From CAYOHG01 sp964465125 (GTDB lineage: Bacteria; Planctomycetota; Phycisphaerae; UBA1845; Fen-1342), in NCBI GenBank assembly GCA_964465125.1, contig CAYXIO010000014.1, positions 11,437 through 75,436 on the forward strand: a DNA stretch of 64,000 nucleotides. Reading direction: 5' to 3'. How positions within the stretch are numbered: the stretch's first letter is position 1; each line of letters begins with the position of its first letter. A program made the position numbers and the translations under genes. The notes beneath the pieces were generated by a model that saw only the letters and a list, made by a program, of their open reading frames with translations, did no database searches and was not told where the DNA came from. Below, piece after piece: positions 25,809 to 35,045 of the stretch.

Positions 25809-26873
25809 ATGCCCGCGTTTCGGCTGGAACAACTGCAAATCACCGGACGGCGGCATCGCGTGTACTCGCGCTGGTGGCGCGAACTGTGCTTCGCCCGCGC
25901 CGTGCTGCGCGAGTTCCGTATTCGCTTCGCGCTGGTGGCGCTTCTGCTGGCCATCGGTGCGGCCGCTTTCTGGCTGTTCGAGCCTGACCACCTGTCTCCG
26001 ATCGAAGCGCTCTATTTCACCTGGACGCTGACTTTCGGGCAGCCGCCTCACGACTTTCCGCAGCAGCCCTTGCTGCGCGGGCTCTACTTCGTGCTTCCGC
26101 TGGCCGGTCTGCTGATCATCCTGGAGTCGATCGTCGAATTCTCGCACATGATCCGCGATCGGCGCAGCTCGGAGCGAAACTGGTGCATGGAAATGGCTTC
26201 CAATCTGAAAGACCACATCATCCTGATCGGCCTGGGCAAGCTCGGCTACCGCACGTATCGGATGCTGCGCAAGCTCGGCGAGCCGATCGTCGTCGTAGAG
26301 CGTGACCCCGAGAACGGGTTTCTCGACGAGGTGCGCCAGGACGGCACGCCCCTGCTGGTCGCCAACGCGCGCCGCGACGCGACCCTGGTCGAGGCGAACG
26401 TCGCCGCCGCCAGGAGCATCATCATCGCCACCAATGATGACCTGGCCAATCTCGAGGTCGCCCTCGACGCGCGCCGCATGAACGCCAACATCCGCGTGGT
26501 GCTGCGGCTTTTCGACCAGGCCCTCGCTGACAAAGTCCGCGGAGGCTTCAACATACACATCGCGATGTCCACCGCCGCCCTCGCGGCGCCCAACTTCGCG
26601 CTGGCCGCAGTCGAGAAATCGTTCATCAACAGCATGGTCATCGGCACGCAGCTCGTCGTCATTCAGCGCTGGACGGTGCGTGTCGGCGGTCCGCTGATCA
26701 ATCGCACCGTCGGCGACGTCGCCGCCGCGTACGGCTGCGGCGTGATCGAGCACACCGCCGGCGACGGCGCCACGGTGCTCTTTCCGCCGCCGACGCTCAA
26801 GCTGGCCGCCGGCGACACGTTCCTCGTGCAGGGCCCCATGCAGAAGATGCGGGAATTGTACAACCTGACGTGA
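25809..26873 (+). CDS. Two-helix membrane protein with TrkA-N/RCK domains (ion-channel-like)
   Basis: A 354-residue protein built like a potassium channel with cytoplasmic RCK regulation. Residues 35-60 (IRFALVALLLAIGAAAFWLF) and 92-115 (YFVLPLAGLLIILESIVEF) are membrane helices flanking a pore-like loop. In place of TVGYGD the loop reads TWTLTFGQPPHDFPQ. The cytoplasmic part has an NAD-binding Rossmann fold (HIILIGLGKLGYRTYRML, then VVVERDPENGFLDEV) and a TrkA-C-like tail (TFLVQGPMQKMRELYNL). The family regulates potassium flux through nucleotide binding; the altered filter makes ion selectivity uncertain. The ATG at 25809 is the only start that keeps the short basic N-terminus. It is convergent with the phosphatase gene. 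Confidence 0.8.
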   Translation: MPAFRLEQLQITGRRHRVYSRWWRELCFARAVLREFRIRFALVALLLAIGAAAFWLFEPDHLSPIEALYFTWTLTFGQPPHDFPQQPLLRGLYFVLPLAGLLIILESIVEFSHMIRDRRSSERNWCMEMASNLKDHIILIGLGKLGYRTYRMLRKLGEPIVVVERDPENGFLDEVRQDGTPLLVANARRDATLVEANVAAARSIIIATNDDLANLEVALDARRMNANIRVVLRLFDQALADKVRGGFNIHIAMSTAALAAPNFALAAVEKSFINSMVIGTQLVVIQRWTVRVGGPLINRTVGDVAAAYGCGVIEHTAGDGATVLFPPPTLKLAAGDTFLVQGPMQKMRELYNLT

Positions 26874-26945
26874 AGCCGCCGAGCGCGTCTCGAACCCCCC
26901 GGCAGTCGGACGCCATCACGGGCAGCCGCGCGTGATTCCAACCAA

Positions 26946-28700
26946 TCAGCGACCGGACCCGATCGCCTCGTAGAGCACGCGGCCGCAAGCGCCCGGCGGC
27001 GGAACGACGCCCAGCAGGGCCGCGAGCGTCGGCACCACATCCAGCGGATCCGCCGGCGCGTAGAAGCGCCCCGAACGAACGCCCGGGCCGAGCAGCAGAA
27101 TCGGCACGAGCCGGTCCTGCGAGTAGCACATCGTATGCCCCGCGATCTTGTCGTCCTTTTCATACCAGAACGGGGCCGGCTTCAGGTAGAACCGCCCCGA
27201 ACGTCCGGGGTAGTAGCAGCGCCACGCCAGGTAGCGGTCCAGGTCGTCGCGCGGCGGGCAGGCGCCCTCCAGCTCGCTCGATGGCACCACCCACGCCAGC
27301 CCGGGCGTGCCTCGCAGCACGCCAAGGCACGCGCGCGTCAGGGCGCCGTCGCGCTCGGCGTCGAGCCGGTCGAACGCCGGATCGCAGTACACCCACGGCA
27401 TCTCGACGCCCAGAACCAGATCGCTTGACGGCGCCGCGTCCCCCAGCGCGTTGCGAACGACGTCATTCAACGACTTGACGATCGCCTGCCAGTCGAAGAA
27501 GCCCGTATCCGCCCGCAGGTCACGCAGCACCAGCGGCGTGCTGGAGACGCCGTGATCGGCCGAGAGTGCGATCAGACAGCGGTCCAGGCCGACGCGCTGA
27601 TCCAGAAAGTCGAGGAAATCGGCAATCTGCCGGTCGGTCCGCAGCGTCAGGTCGAGCACCTCGGCGCTGTCCGGGCCGAAGATGTGGCCGCAGGCGTCGT
27701 TCGACGAGAAGCTCACGCACAGCATGTCGACCGAGTCGTCGGCGCCGAGCTGCTCGTGCTCGACCAGCATGCGGGCGATGTCCAGGGTCATTTCGCCGCC
27801 GAACGGGCTTGCCGCGAGCGCTGCGTAGTAGAACGGCCGCTCGCTGCCTTCCAGTGTCGGCAGCGAGTGCGGGAGCTTCGTGCCGAAGCGCGCGATGAAC
27901 GGCAGCCAGCGCGCCCCGACCGGACGCGCGGCCGTGTACGCGTCCGGCCCGAGCAGCGGCTCCCACACTTGTCCCGCGAACCGATCCACGCGCGCCTGCT
28001 CGTTGTAGTCGCGGAGGTAGCCGGGCAGCTCGTTCATGTACCAGGTGCTCGTGACGAAACGCCCGGTCGCCCCGTGCCACCAGAACGCGCCGTCGGCGGC
28101 GCGGCCCGCCAGCAGAATCGCGCTGCGGTCCTTCAGCGCCATGCCGAACACGCGGCTGCGCGGATCGAGCACCTTGAGCTGATCGCCGAGCGACATGCCG
28201 ATGAACGCCCGAGGCGATCGGCCGCGCGTGGGCGTCTCCGGATCAAGCCCGACCAGGCGGGTGTCGGCGTCATCCACCGCGGCCCGCGACTTGCTCGAAC
28301 CGGGATCAAGGAACCATTCGTTCACCACGATGCCGTGCTGGCGCGGAATGCAACCGCTGGCCAGCGTGGCGTGGCCGGCGGCGGTGGCCGTCGCGCTGTA
28401 GGAATACGCGGCGTTGGCAAAGAACGCACCGTGATCGAGGAAACGCCGAAACCCGCGCTCGCAGAAGCGCGACTCCAGGCGCGTCAGGAAGTCCGGTCGA
28501 AACTGGTCGATGACCAGCATGACGACCAGCCGCGGCGACGGCGCGGCCGCCTCCTCGGAAGAGGCGCGCGGCACACTCGTTTGATCCGAAGCCGGCGGAC
28601 CGGCAGCGCACAACGCGACACGCGGCAGCGCGCACAATGTGACGACCAACATGCGTGCCGCGAACGGTATGCGAGAGGAAACCAACATGGGGAATTCCAT
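26946..28700 (-). CDS. Secreted PafA-type alkaline phosphatase/phosphodiesterase
   Basis: A 584-residue exported enzyme of the alkaline-phosphatase superfamily. After a signal peptide (FAARMLVVTLCALPRVALCA) comes LVVMLVIDQFRPDFLTRLE, with the first metal Asp. SATATAAGHATLASGCIPRQ contains the nucleophile-region Thr of PafA-like monoesterases, and the KDRSAILLAG and AFWWHGATGRFVTSTWYMNE blocks are typical of that branch. CVSFSSNDACGHIFGPDSAE and IALSADHGVSSTPL provide the remaining metal ligands. It would release phosphate from monoesters in the periplasm. Several in-frame ATGs exist: 28700 was chosen to keep the gene clear of the upstream PHP gene, and 28688 is equally possible. A GTG at 28793 would overlap the PHP gene. 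Confidence 0.85.
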   Translation of the reverse strand: MEFPMLVSSRIPFAARMLVVTLCALPRVALCAAGPPASDQTSVPRASSEEAAAPSPRLVVMLVIDQFRPDFLTRLESRFCERGFRRFLDHGAFFANAAYSYSATATAAGHATLASGCIPRQHGIVVNEWFLDPGSSKSRAAVDDADTRLVGLDPETPTRGRSPRAFIGMSLGDQLKVLDPRSRVFGMALKDRSAILLAGRAADGAFWWHGATGRFVTSTWYMNELPGYLRDYNEQARVDRFAGQVWEPLLGPDAYTAARPVGARWLPFIARFGTKLPHSLPTLEGSERPFYYAALAASPFGGEMTLDIARMLVEHEQLGADDSVDMLCVSFSSNDACGHIFGPDSAEVLDLTLRTDRQIADFLDFLDQRVGLDRCLIALSADHGVSSTPLVLRDLRADTGFFDWQAIVKSLNDVVRNALGDAAPSSDLVLGVEMPWVYCDPAFDRLDAERDGALTRACLGVLRGTPGLAWVVPSSELEGACPPRDDLDRYLAWRCYYPGRSGRFYLKPAPFWYEKDDKIAGHTMCYSQDRLVPILLLGPGVRSGRFYAPADPLDVVPTLAALLGVVPPPGACGRVLYEAIGSGR

Positions 28701-28764
28701 TGCAGAAGTACGCTGGCCCGTGCGACACGCGCAGCGGGAGGATCGCGCATCCCGTGCCGCGACG

Positions 28765-29712
28765 CTACGCAGGCAGCGCTTGCAGGCATTCACGAATCAG
28801 GACGTTCTGGCGGGCATGATAGCCGAGGCAAACCAGCGGGTAGGTCAATTGCCCGAAGCGCTTGACGAGGCGGCACGTGAGCCGCTCCCACGCGCCGGAC
28901 GCCTCGGCCATGCGGCGCTCGATGTTCTTCTGAAGCAGGATCCAAACGTCGTCGCGCAAGGTCTCGGGGGTGCCGAAGGCGCCGCAGGCCGCGGCCTGAC
29001 CGGCCCGGATGCTGGCGATCAACTCGTCGCGCGTGGTCCCCTCGGTCAGCGTATAGGTCGTGCCGACCCGATGCGTGTGCGAGTCGCTGCCCGCGACCAG
29101 GACCTTGCCGCGGCCCTGTGTGGCGTACCACGCGAACGCGTTATGTGCGTAGCTGCGCGTGCCGTTGATCCCCTCGAAGACCGGGAAGCGCTCGAGCATG
29201 GCCTCGATCTGCCAGGTCTTCAGCACGCGATGCTGCTCGGTCCAGGTCATGTGGTTCAGCACGAACAGCTTGTCCTGCCGGTGCATGTAGTCGACGCAGT
29301 CATACAGGTTGCCGCGCAGGCGCTGAATCTCGGCGTGTTGCGACTCGTCGATGTCATAGACGTTGACGTGAATGACCGTCCCGTCTTCCGGAAACGAGAT
29401 CGACACCTCTTCGCCGACGATGAAGTCCGCCAGGTCGCCGCGGCGGTCGAGCAGCGCCTTGCACCCGTCCAGCGTGTCGTGGTCGGTGAGGGTGACGAAG
29501 TCCATGCCGCGCGACTTCGCCAGGTCGTAGATGGATTCGGGTTCGAGCAACGGGTGAAAGAGGATGCCGGGCAGGTAGCGAATTGTTTCGTCGGAGAATC
29601 GCGAGTGGCAATGCAGGTCAATGCGCGTACCGACTTTTCGTCGGTATCGCGCACCGCCGTTGCCTGGCTCGGCGAGCGAATACTCGTAGGTGGGGCAAAG
29701 CAGACTGTTCAT
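28765..29712 (-). CDS. PHP-domain metal-dependent phosphoesterase
   Basis: A 315-residue protein with the polymerase-and-histidinol-phosphatase fold. Metal-binding motifs are RIDLHCHSRFSDETI (motif I), FVTLTDHDTLDGCKALL (motif II), IVGEEVSISFPEDGTVIHVN (motif III) and VAGSDSHTHRVGTTY near the C-terminal end of the domain. About 80 helical residues follow it. Such proteins are phosphatases or nucleases; no substrate can be read here. The ATG at 29712 follows AGAGGAG, an excellent ribosome site, and is preferred to the longer frame. A TACAAT -10-like hexamer stands at 29748-29753 on this strand. It lies 193 bases downstream of ileS and 64 bases upstream of the phosphatase gene, so the two phosphoesterases may share a transcript. 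Confidence 0.82.
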   Translation of the reverse strand: MNSLLCPTYEYSLAEPGNGGARYRRKVGTRIDLHCHSRFSDETIRYLPGILFHPLLEPESIYDLAKSRGMDFVTLTDHDTLDGCKALLDRRGDLADFIVGEEVSISFPEDGTVIHVNVYDIDESQHAEIQRLRGNLYDCVDYMHRQDKLFVLNHMTWTEQHRVLKTWQIEAMLERFPVFEGINGTRSYAHNAFAWYATQGRGKVLVAGSDSHTHRVGTTYTLTEGTTRDELIASIRAGQAAACGAFGTPETLRDDVWILLQKNIERRMAEASGAWERLTCRLVKRFGQLTYPLVCLGYHARQNVLIRECLQALPA

Positions 29713-29851
29713 ATCAGCTCCTCTTTGCCACTCCAGTATTCGGCAGCATTGTAAGTCAATCACGGCAGTTGCGCTAGGTTTCGGTGACTTTTTGACAGGC
29801 AGACATGACGGAATTCCGCCAGCACGCCATCGTGTGCCTTCGACGCGCTCC

Positions 29852-29871
29852 GCGCCCAACCGTTTGGGCGC
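29852..29871 (-). terminator. Hairpin downstream of ileS
   Basis: GCGCCCAA (29852-29859) pairs exactly with TTGGGCGC (29864-29871) around a four-base loop, 35 bases past the ileS stop. There is no T tract, so it may be an RNA-stabilising or factor-dependent end rather than a classic intrinsic terminator. Confidence 0.45.
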
Positions 29872-29905
29872 AAGCCGCGTTCGCGACCGGTCAAGGGAGG
29901 CCCGC

Positions 29906-32900
29906 TCAACCCGTCGGCGAAACCGAAAGCCGAACGGATTGCTCGTCCACCATCACCTCATCCATCGGCTCGGAACCGCCGCCGAACGCAACCTCCGAAG
30001 CCAGGCATTCGCTCCGCAGCGTGTCCTCGAAACGCCGCAACACGTCGATGAACGCCGCCGGAGCGTCGATCATCAACCGAATGCGCTGCTCGTAGGCGAG
30101 CTGCTTCTCCTTGCGGGCCTGCTGAACGTGGTGAATCAACTCGCGAACCAGCCCTTCGTCGCGCAGCACAGGCGTGATATCGGTCTGTAGCACCACCACG
30201 CCGACCTTGCCCGGTGCGGCAGCCCACCCCTCCTTCGCCTCCAGCCGGATATCGACTTCCTCCGGCGTCAGCGCCACCGACTGGCCGTTCACGGTCAGCG
30301 GAAGCGATCCGTCGGAGACCAGCGCCTTCCGCGCGCCGGCGGGATCCGCCAGCGCCGCCAGCGCCGCCTTGATGCCCGGCACCAGCGCCCGGTACTTCTT
30401 GCCGATCGCCGGGAAGTTAGGCACCACCTTGTAGCTGACGTAGTGATCGGCCTCGTGCGTGAACTCGACCTCCTTGACGTTCAGCTCCTCGGCGATCAGG
30501 CCGCGGTGCGATTCGAGCCACTCGCCGTGCTCCGCTTTCGCGAGCACGACCTCGCAGCGCGCCAGCGGCTGGCGCACCTTCTTCGCTTCCTTCACGGTCG
30601 CCGAGGCCCGCGCCGCGCGACCCAGCGATGCGATTTCGCGAACGATGTTCATCTCCGCCGACAGCGCTTCGTCGCAATAGCCGATGTCCTCTGCCTTCGC
30701 GTAGTCGCACAGGTGGACCGAGCCCGGATCGTCGGGAACGCGCAGAATCTGGTGCATCGTCTCGGCGAAGAACGGCGTGAACGGCGCGATCAGCCGGCTG
30801 AACACGCGCAGACAGCCGTAAAGCGTGTGGTAGGCGTCCCACTTGTCCTGGTCCTTCTCGCAGCGCCAGAAGCGGTCGCGGCTGCGGCGGACGTACCAGT
30901 TCGACAGCGCCTCGACAAAGTCGTTCAGGGCCTGGGCCGCCGGGTAGTTCTCGAAGCGGTCCATCGACTCGCGGACCGACGCGACGGTGCGGCTCAGCTC
31001 GGTGATGATCCAGCGGTCGAGCTCGCCGCGCTGCGCGGTCGGGCGATGGCCCATCGGGTTGCCAGGCTCGTCGCGGCGGCGCGGGTCGAAGCCGTCGATG
31101 CTGGCGTAGATGGTGAAGAAGCTCAGCACGTTGTAGAGCTTGACCAGGAACTCGCGCTGGCTGTCGCGGATCGCGGCCTCCTGAAAGCGCACGCTGGTCC
31201 ACGGCGCCTGCCCGCTGAAGAAGTACCAGCGCATCGCGTCGGCGCCGTAACTGTCGAAGATGTACGTCGGCTCCTTGTAGTTGCGAAGCTTCTTCGACAT
31301 CTTGTTGCCGTCTTCGCCGGCAATCAGCCCGAGGACGATGCAGGTGCGGTAGGGCAAGGGATATTCCCCGCCCTCCCGGGCGGCACGGGCGGGGAACGCG
31401 CCCAACCGGGACAGCAACGTGCTGATCGCCAGCAGCGCATAGAACCACCCGCGCGTCTGGTCGATCGCCTCGCTGATGAAATCCGCCGGGAATCGCTGCG
31501 CGAATTTCTCCGCGCTGCCTGGCACATGCGGGAATCCCCACTCCGCGAACGGCATGCTGCCCGCGTCCCACCAGCAGTCGATCACCTCCGGCACGCGCCG
31601 CATCCGCGGCGTCCCGCTGCCCCTCGGCCCGCCGGTCCCTCCGTCCCTTCGCGCCGCCGTCCCGGCTCCCTGGCACCGGCACTCATACGTCCACTCATCG
31701 ATGTACGGTTTGTGCACGCGCAGGTGCTCGGGGAACGCCTCGCCCTTGTGCTCGGCGACTTTGCGCTCCCAGTAGCCGCCGTCCGTCGCGCCGGGCTTGC
31801 CTTGCAGCTCGCCGAACGATCCGACCGCCTCCATCCGCCCGCACTGATCGCATTGCCAGATGGGCAGCGGCGTGCCCCAGTAGCGCTCGCGCGAGAGGGC
31901 CCAGTCGACATTATTGCGGAGAAAATCGCCAAAGCGGCCCTCTTGGATGTGCTCGGGCAGCCAGTGAATGGCAGCGTTATTCCTGAGAAATTCGTCCTTG
32001 AATGCGCTCGTGCGAACAAACCAACCCTGGCGGGCATACTGAATCAGCGGATCGTCCGGCGACTGCGGGCAGAACGGATATTCGTGGCGGTACTGCTCCT
32101 GGTGATACAGCAGCGGCGTGCCCCAGGGCGTCTTGCGCTCGTCGCGCAGCTCGCGGATGAGCTCCTTGTCGCACTCCTTCACCCAGCGGCCGCGGTAGCG
32201 CTGCGGCGCGTCGTCGTTAAACGTGCCATCGGGCGCGACGGCGCAAAGCAGCGGGATCGCGTCGAACTCGCCGAAGCGCTTCCGCTCATCCTGAAGCAGG
32301 TTGAAATCAACCTCGCCGAACGCCGGCGCCTCGTGCACCAGCCCCGACCCGCTGTCGATCGTGACGAAATCCGCAGCCAATACGCGCCAGCCGATCGAGG
32401 CCGAGCCGCCGTCCTTCAGCTTTGCATGGCCCGGCCCGAGCGGGGTGTAGTACGGCTCTTCGAACGGCGGGCGGTACGACCGCCCGAGCAGCGCGCTGCC
32501 CTTGCAGGTCGACACGACCTTCAATTCGCGCTTGACCTTTTTCGCGATCGCCTCGACCAGCGCGGCCGCAATGTACAGGTGTTCGTCATCCGCCGAGTCG
32601 TGCACCAGCGCGTACTCAAGATCAGGATGCACGGCGGCGAAGTGATTGCTCACCAGCGTCCAGGGCGTGGTGGTCCAGACGAGTAATGAAGTTCGCGGCT
32701 GCCTGCCCGCCTCTGCCCCTTTGCCCCCAGCTCCGTCGGCCCCTTCCACAAGCGGAAACTTCACGAACACGCTCGGGTCGTCGACGGCCTTATACCCCTC
32801 GCCCACCTCGCCGCTGGAAAGCGCCGTTCCACCCTGGGCCCACCACCAGACGATCTTGTGCCCCTGGTACAGCACGCCGCGCTCGAAGAGCGTCTTCAGC

Positions 32901-33385
32901 GACCACCAGACGCTCTCGACGTAGTACTGGTGAAACGTGACGTACGCATCCTCGAGGTTGACCCAGAAGCCGAGCCGTCGCGTCAGCTCTTCCCATTCGC
33001 GCGTGTAGCGGAACACGCTCTGAATGCACTTCAGGTTGAACTTCTCGACGCCGTAGGCTTCGATCTCCTGCTTGGTGCGGATGCCGAGCTCTTTGCACAC
33101 TTCGCGCTCGACCGGCAACCCATGCGTGTCCCAGCCCGCCTTGCGCTCGACAAAGTACCCGCACATCGAGCGGTAGCGCGGGAAGATGTCCTTCATCGCG
33201 CGCGTCAGGCAGTGCCCCGGGTGCGGCATGCCGTTGGCCGTGGGCGGTCCCTCGTAGAAGACAAAGGGCGGCGCCCCTTCGCGCAGCTTGAGCGACTGCG
33301 CGAACACGTCGTGCTTGTCCCAGAACTCCAGGACGCGCCTCTCCGCGTCGGGAAATTCAAACTTCGCCGGCAACGGCTCGAACAT
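29906..33385 (-). CDS. ileS: Isoleucine--tRNA ligase, type 2, with in-frame repeat insertions
   Basis: A 1159-residue class I synthetase charging tRNA-Ile. The HIGH site reads PPTANGMPHPGHCL, the KMSKS loop reads GNKMSKKLRNYKEP, and the editing domain shows LLVWTTTPWTLVSN. WQCDQCGRMEA supplies a zinc site. The architecture is that of the eukaryote-like type 2 enzyme, which in several bacteria tolerates mupirocin. The protein is longer than usual partly because of two low-complexity insertions of Gly/Ala/Arg, near residues 214-228 and 571-591. Each is encoded by GC-rich short tandem repeats. The ATG at 33385 has GGAG seven bases upstream. It follows the MATE gene by 102 bases with no terminator seen between, so the MATE attenuator may control it too. 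Confidence 0.95.
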   Translation of the reverse strand: MFEPLPAKFEFPDAERRVLEFWDKHDVFAQSLKLREGAPPFVFYEGPPTANGMPHPGHCLTRAMKDIFPRYRSMCGYFVERKAGWDTHGLPVEREVCKELGIRTKQEIEAYGVEKFNLKCIQSVFRYTREWEELTRRLGFWVNLEDAYVTFHQYYVESVWWSLKTLFERGVLYQGHKIVWWWAQGGTALSSGEVGEGYKAVDDPSVFVKFPLVEGADGAGGKGAEAGRQPRTSLLVWTTTPWTLVSNHFAAVHPDLEYALVHDSADDEHLYIAAALVEAIAKKVKRELKVVSTCKGSALLGRSYRPPFEEPYYTPLGPGHAKLKDGGSASIGWRVLAADFVTIDSGSGLVHEAPAFGEVDFNLLQDERKRFGEFDAIPLLCAVAPDGTFNDDAPQRYRGRWVKECDKELIRELRDERKTPWGTPLLYHQEQYRHEYPFCPQSPDDPLIQYARQGWFVRTSAFKDEFLRNNAAIHWLPEHIQEGRFGDFLRNNVDWALSRERYWGTPLPIWQCDQCGRMEAVGSFGELQGKPGATDGGYWERKVAEHKGEAFPEHLRVHKPYIDEWTYECRCQGAGTAARRDGGTGGPRGSGTPRMRRVPEVIDCWWDAGSMPFAEWGFPHVPGSAEKFAQRFPADFISEAIDQTRGWFYALLAISTLLSRLGAFPARAAREGGEYPLPYRTCIVLGLIAGEDGNKMSKKLRNYKEPTYIFDSYGADAMRWYFFSGQAPWTSVRFQEAAIRDSQREFLVKLYNVLSFFTIYASIDGFDPRRRDEPGNPMGHRPTAQRGELDRWIITELSRTVASVRESMDRFENYPAAQALNDFVEALSNWYVRRSRDRFWRCEKDQDKWDAYHTLYGCLRVFSRLIAPFTPFFAETMHQILRVPDDPGSVHLCDYAKAEDIGYCDEALSAEMNIVREIASLGRAARASATVKEAKKVRQPLARCEVVLAKAEHGEWLESHRGLIAEELNVKEVEFTHEADHYVSYKVVPNFPAIGKKYRALVPGIKAALAALADPAGARKALVSDGSLPLTVNGQSVALTPEEVDIRLEAKEGWAAAPGKVGVVVLQTDITPVLRDEGLVRELIHHVQQARKEKQLAYEQRIRLMIDAPAAFIDVLRRFEDTLRSECLASEVAFGGGSEPMDEVMVDEQSVRLSVSPTG
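31611..31670. repeat. GC-rich short tandem repeat inside ileS
   Basis: On the coding strand this reads as 7- to 9-base variants such as GGGACGGCG, AGGGACGGAGGGACCGG and CGAGGGGCAGC. It is in frame and encodes a Gly/Arg/Pro/Thr-rich stretch (RDGGTGGPRGSGTP) between conserved blocks of the synthetase, where normal IleRS sequences are compact. Confidence 0.6.
32701..32744. repeat. Second short tandem repeat inside ileS
   Basis: On the coding strand this reads GGGGGCAAAGGGGCAGAGG and GCGGGCAGGCAG, a heptamer-like G-rich array. It encodes GADGAGGKGAEAGRQPRT between FPLVE and SLLVWTTTPWT, replacing a short loop of the editing domain without breaking the frame. Confidence 0.6.
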
Positions 33386-33487
33386 GCGCGAACTCCGATC
33401 GCAGCCTCCGCCATCCGCGGAGCGCGGCAAAACCGATACTTTCGGGCGCAATCCGGCCGGACGCAACCGCGCGCCGCACCGGCTTGA

Positions 33488-34984
33488 TCACTCCGCGTGA
33501 AGCACCACCGGCTCGGCGGCGCCCGCGCCGCCCGGCTCGGCCGCGGCCGATGCGACCACGGCGCCAGCGTCCTGATGGTCGAACAGCCGGATCTTCTCCC
33601 AGGCGCGCGAATTGAATCGCCACATCAGCAGCAGCCCCAGGATGATGATGTACGCGGCGCACATCGCCCACGGGCCGTGATAGCCGAACCGCGGCGTCAG
33701 CCACAGCAGCAGCGATCCGCCGGCGACGAAGATGCCCCAGCAGCAGGCGGCGAACAGCACCGCCGGCCCGCGCGTGTCCCCCGCGCCGCGCAGCGCAAAG
33801 CTGTACACGATGCACATCGCGTCGGAGAGCTGGAACAGCGCCACCCAGAGCAGCATCGAGGCCGCCGTCGTCACCACCGCGCCGTGCACGGCCGAATCCT
33901 GCTCGAAGCACAACAGTTCAGCGAGCGGCCGGCCGGCCAGCGCGAACAGCAGCGCCATCGCACCCATGAACGTGCAGATCACCCGCCGCGCGACGCGGAC
34001 CCGCAGCGCGGCCTCCTCCGGCCGGCCGGCGCCGACCTCGTTGCCCACCTGAGTGGTCAGCGCGATGCCGAGACCCAGCGCCGGCATGAACGACAAGTGC
34101 ATGAACTGAATGGCGATGCCGGCGGCGGCCATCGCGACCTCGCCGTAGGGCGGAACCATCAGTTGCACGAACACCAGCCACGCGCCGATATCCACCAGCC
34201 ACTGGAACGAGATCGGGCTGCCGACGCGCACAATGTCGAGCAGTTGCCGCCCGCCTGGCCGGAAGCCGCGCAGCGTGTGATAGCGCTCGTCCAGCTTTCG
34301 CGAGGCCAGCGGCACCAGCAGCACACACAGCCGCACGCACCAGGCCAGCAACGTGGCCAGCCCGCTGCCGGCGATGCCCATCGCCGGGAAGCCCCAGTGC
34401 CCGAAGATCAGGGCATAGTTCGCCACCGTGATCGTCACCAGCGACGCCAGCACCGCGAAGAACGCGATGATCGGCCGCTTGATGCCGTTGTAGAAGCTCT
34501 CCAGTCCCGCGCACGCGCTCATCGGACCGATCGACCACAGCGCGTAGGTCAGGAAGCGCACCTCCATCTGCTGCACTTCCGCCGGATGGTGGCCGGCCCC
34601 GCCCAGGATCGACACCCAGGCCGGGCACAGCCAGGCCAACGGTGCGCTGACCAGCGTCGCCGCCGCCGCGATCACGATCGTCTGCGACAGGTACGCCCCG
34701 GCACGCTGCGACTCGCCGCGCCCCTCGGCCTGCGAGACGAACGTCTGCACGCCCTGCGCCATGCCCATGCCCACGCACGCGATCGTGAACAGCAGCAGCG
34801 TGCACGGATAGATCGCGGCCTGCGAAGCCGTGTCGAGCTTCGAGACCATGACGAAGTCAATCAGGCCCATCAGCATGCGCGACAGCGTCATGCCGATCAT
34901 CGGCAGCGCCAGCCAAAGCAGCGCCAGCGTCAGGTTCTCTCGCGCTCGGCCGCCGCAGATTCCCACTTCGGCTCGACTAGACAC
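33488..34984 (-). CDS. MATE-family multidrug/metabolite exporter
   Basis: A 498-residue inner-membrane antiporter of the MATE family with about twelve hydrophobic segments in two bundles. Typical pieces are LALPMIGMTLSRMLMGLIDF, LTYALWSIGPMSACAGLESF and GNEVGAGRPEEAALR, the last being the well-known family motif. The C-terminal 40 residues are polar and Ala/Pro/Glu-rich. Start choice: the GTG at 34984 has GGAG seven bases upstream and follows the intrinsic terminator at 35011-35045. The longer frame from 35062 would begin inside that terminator, so it is rejected. A promoter, leader ORF and attenuator precede the gene. ileS is 102 bases downstream on the same strand. MATE proteins exchange sodium or protons for cationic drugs; the real substrate is unknown. 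Confidence 0.92.
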   Translation of the reverse strand: MSSRAEVGICGGRARENLTLALLWLALPMIGMTLSRMLMGLIDFVMVSKLDTASQAAIYPCTLLLFTIACVGMGMAQGVQTFVSQAEGRGESQRAGAYLSQTIVIAAAATLVSAPLAWLCPAWVSILGGAGHHPAEVQQMEVRFLTYALWSIGPMSACAGLESFYNGIKRPIIAFFAVLASLVTITVANYALIFGHWGFPAMGIAGSGLATLLAWCVRLCVLLVPLASRKLDERYHTLRGFRPGGRQLLDIVRVGSPISFQWLVDIGAWLVFVQLMVPPYGEVAMAAAGIAIQFMHLSFMPALGLGIALTTQVGNEVGAGRPEEAALRVRVARRVICTFMGAMALLFALAGRPLAELLCFEQDSAVHGAVVTTAASMLLWVALFQLSDAMCIVYSFALRGAGDTRGPAVLFAACCWGIFVAGGSLLLWLTPRFGYHGPWAMCAAYIIILGLLLMWRFNSRAWEKIRLFDHQDAGAVVASAAAEPGGAGAAEPVVLHAE

Positions 34985-35010
34985 TCCAGATCTCCGCGTG
35001 GACCTCGAAA

Positions 35011-35045
35011 CAAAAAACCCCGGCGGTCGCTGCTCCGCCAGGGTT
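35011..35045 (-). terminator. Intrinsic terminator in the MATE leader (attenuator)
   Basis: On the minus strand AACCCTGGCGG (35045-35035) pairs with CCGCCGGGGTT (35026-35016), eleven pairs with one G-T wobble, around an eight-base loop. It runs straight into TTTTTTG. This is a textbook intrinsic terminator placed 27 bases before the MATE start codon, with no other gene upstream on its transcript, so it must act as a regulatory stop. Confidence 0.85.

Noticed and set aside
33386..33487. T-box riboswitch in front of ileS
   Set aside because: The 102-base gap lacks a specifier stem, the conserved T-box sequence and a terminator; only a small CTCCGC/GCGGAG hairpin is present.
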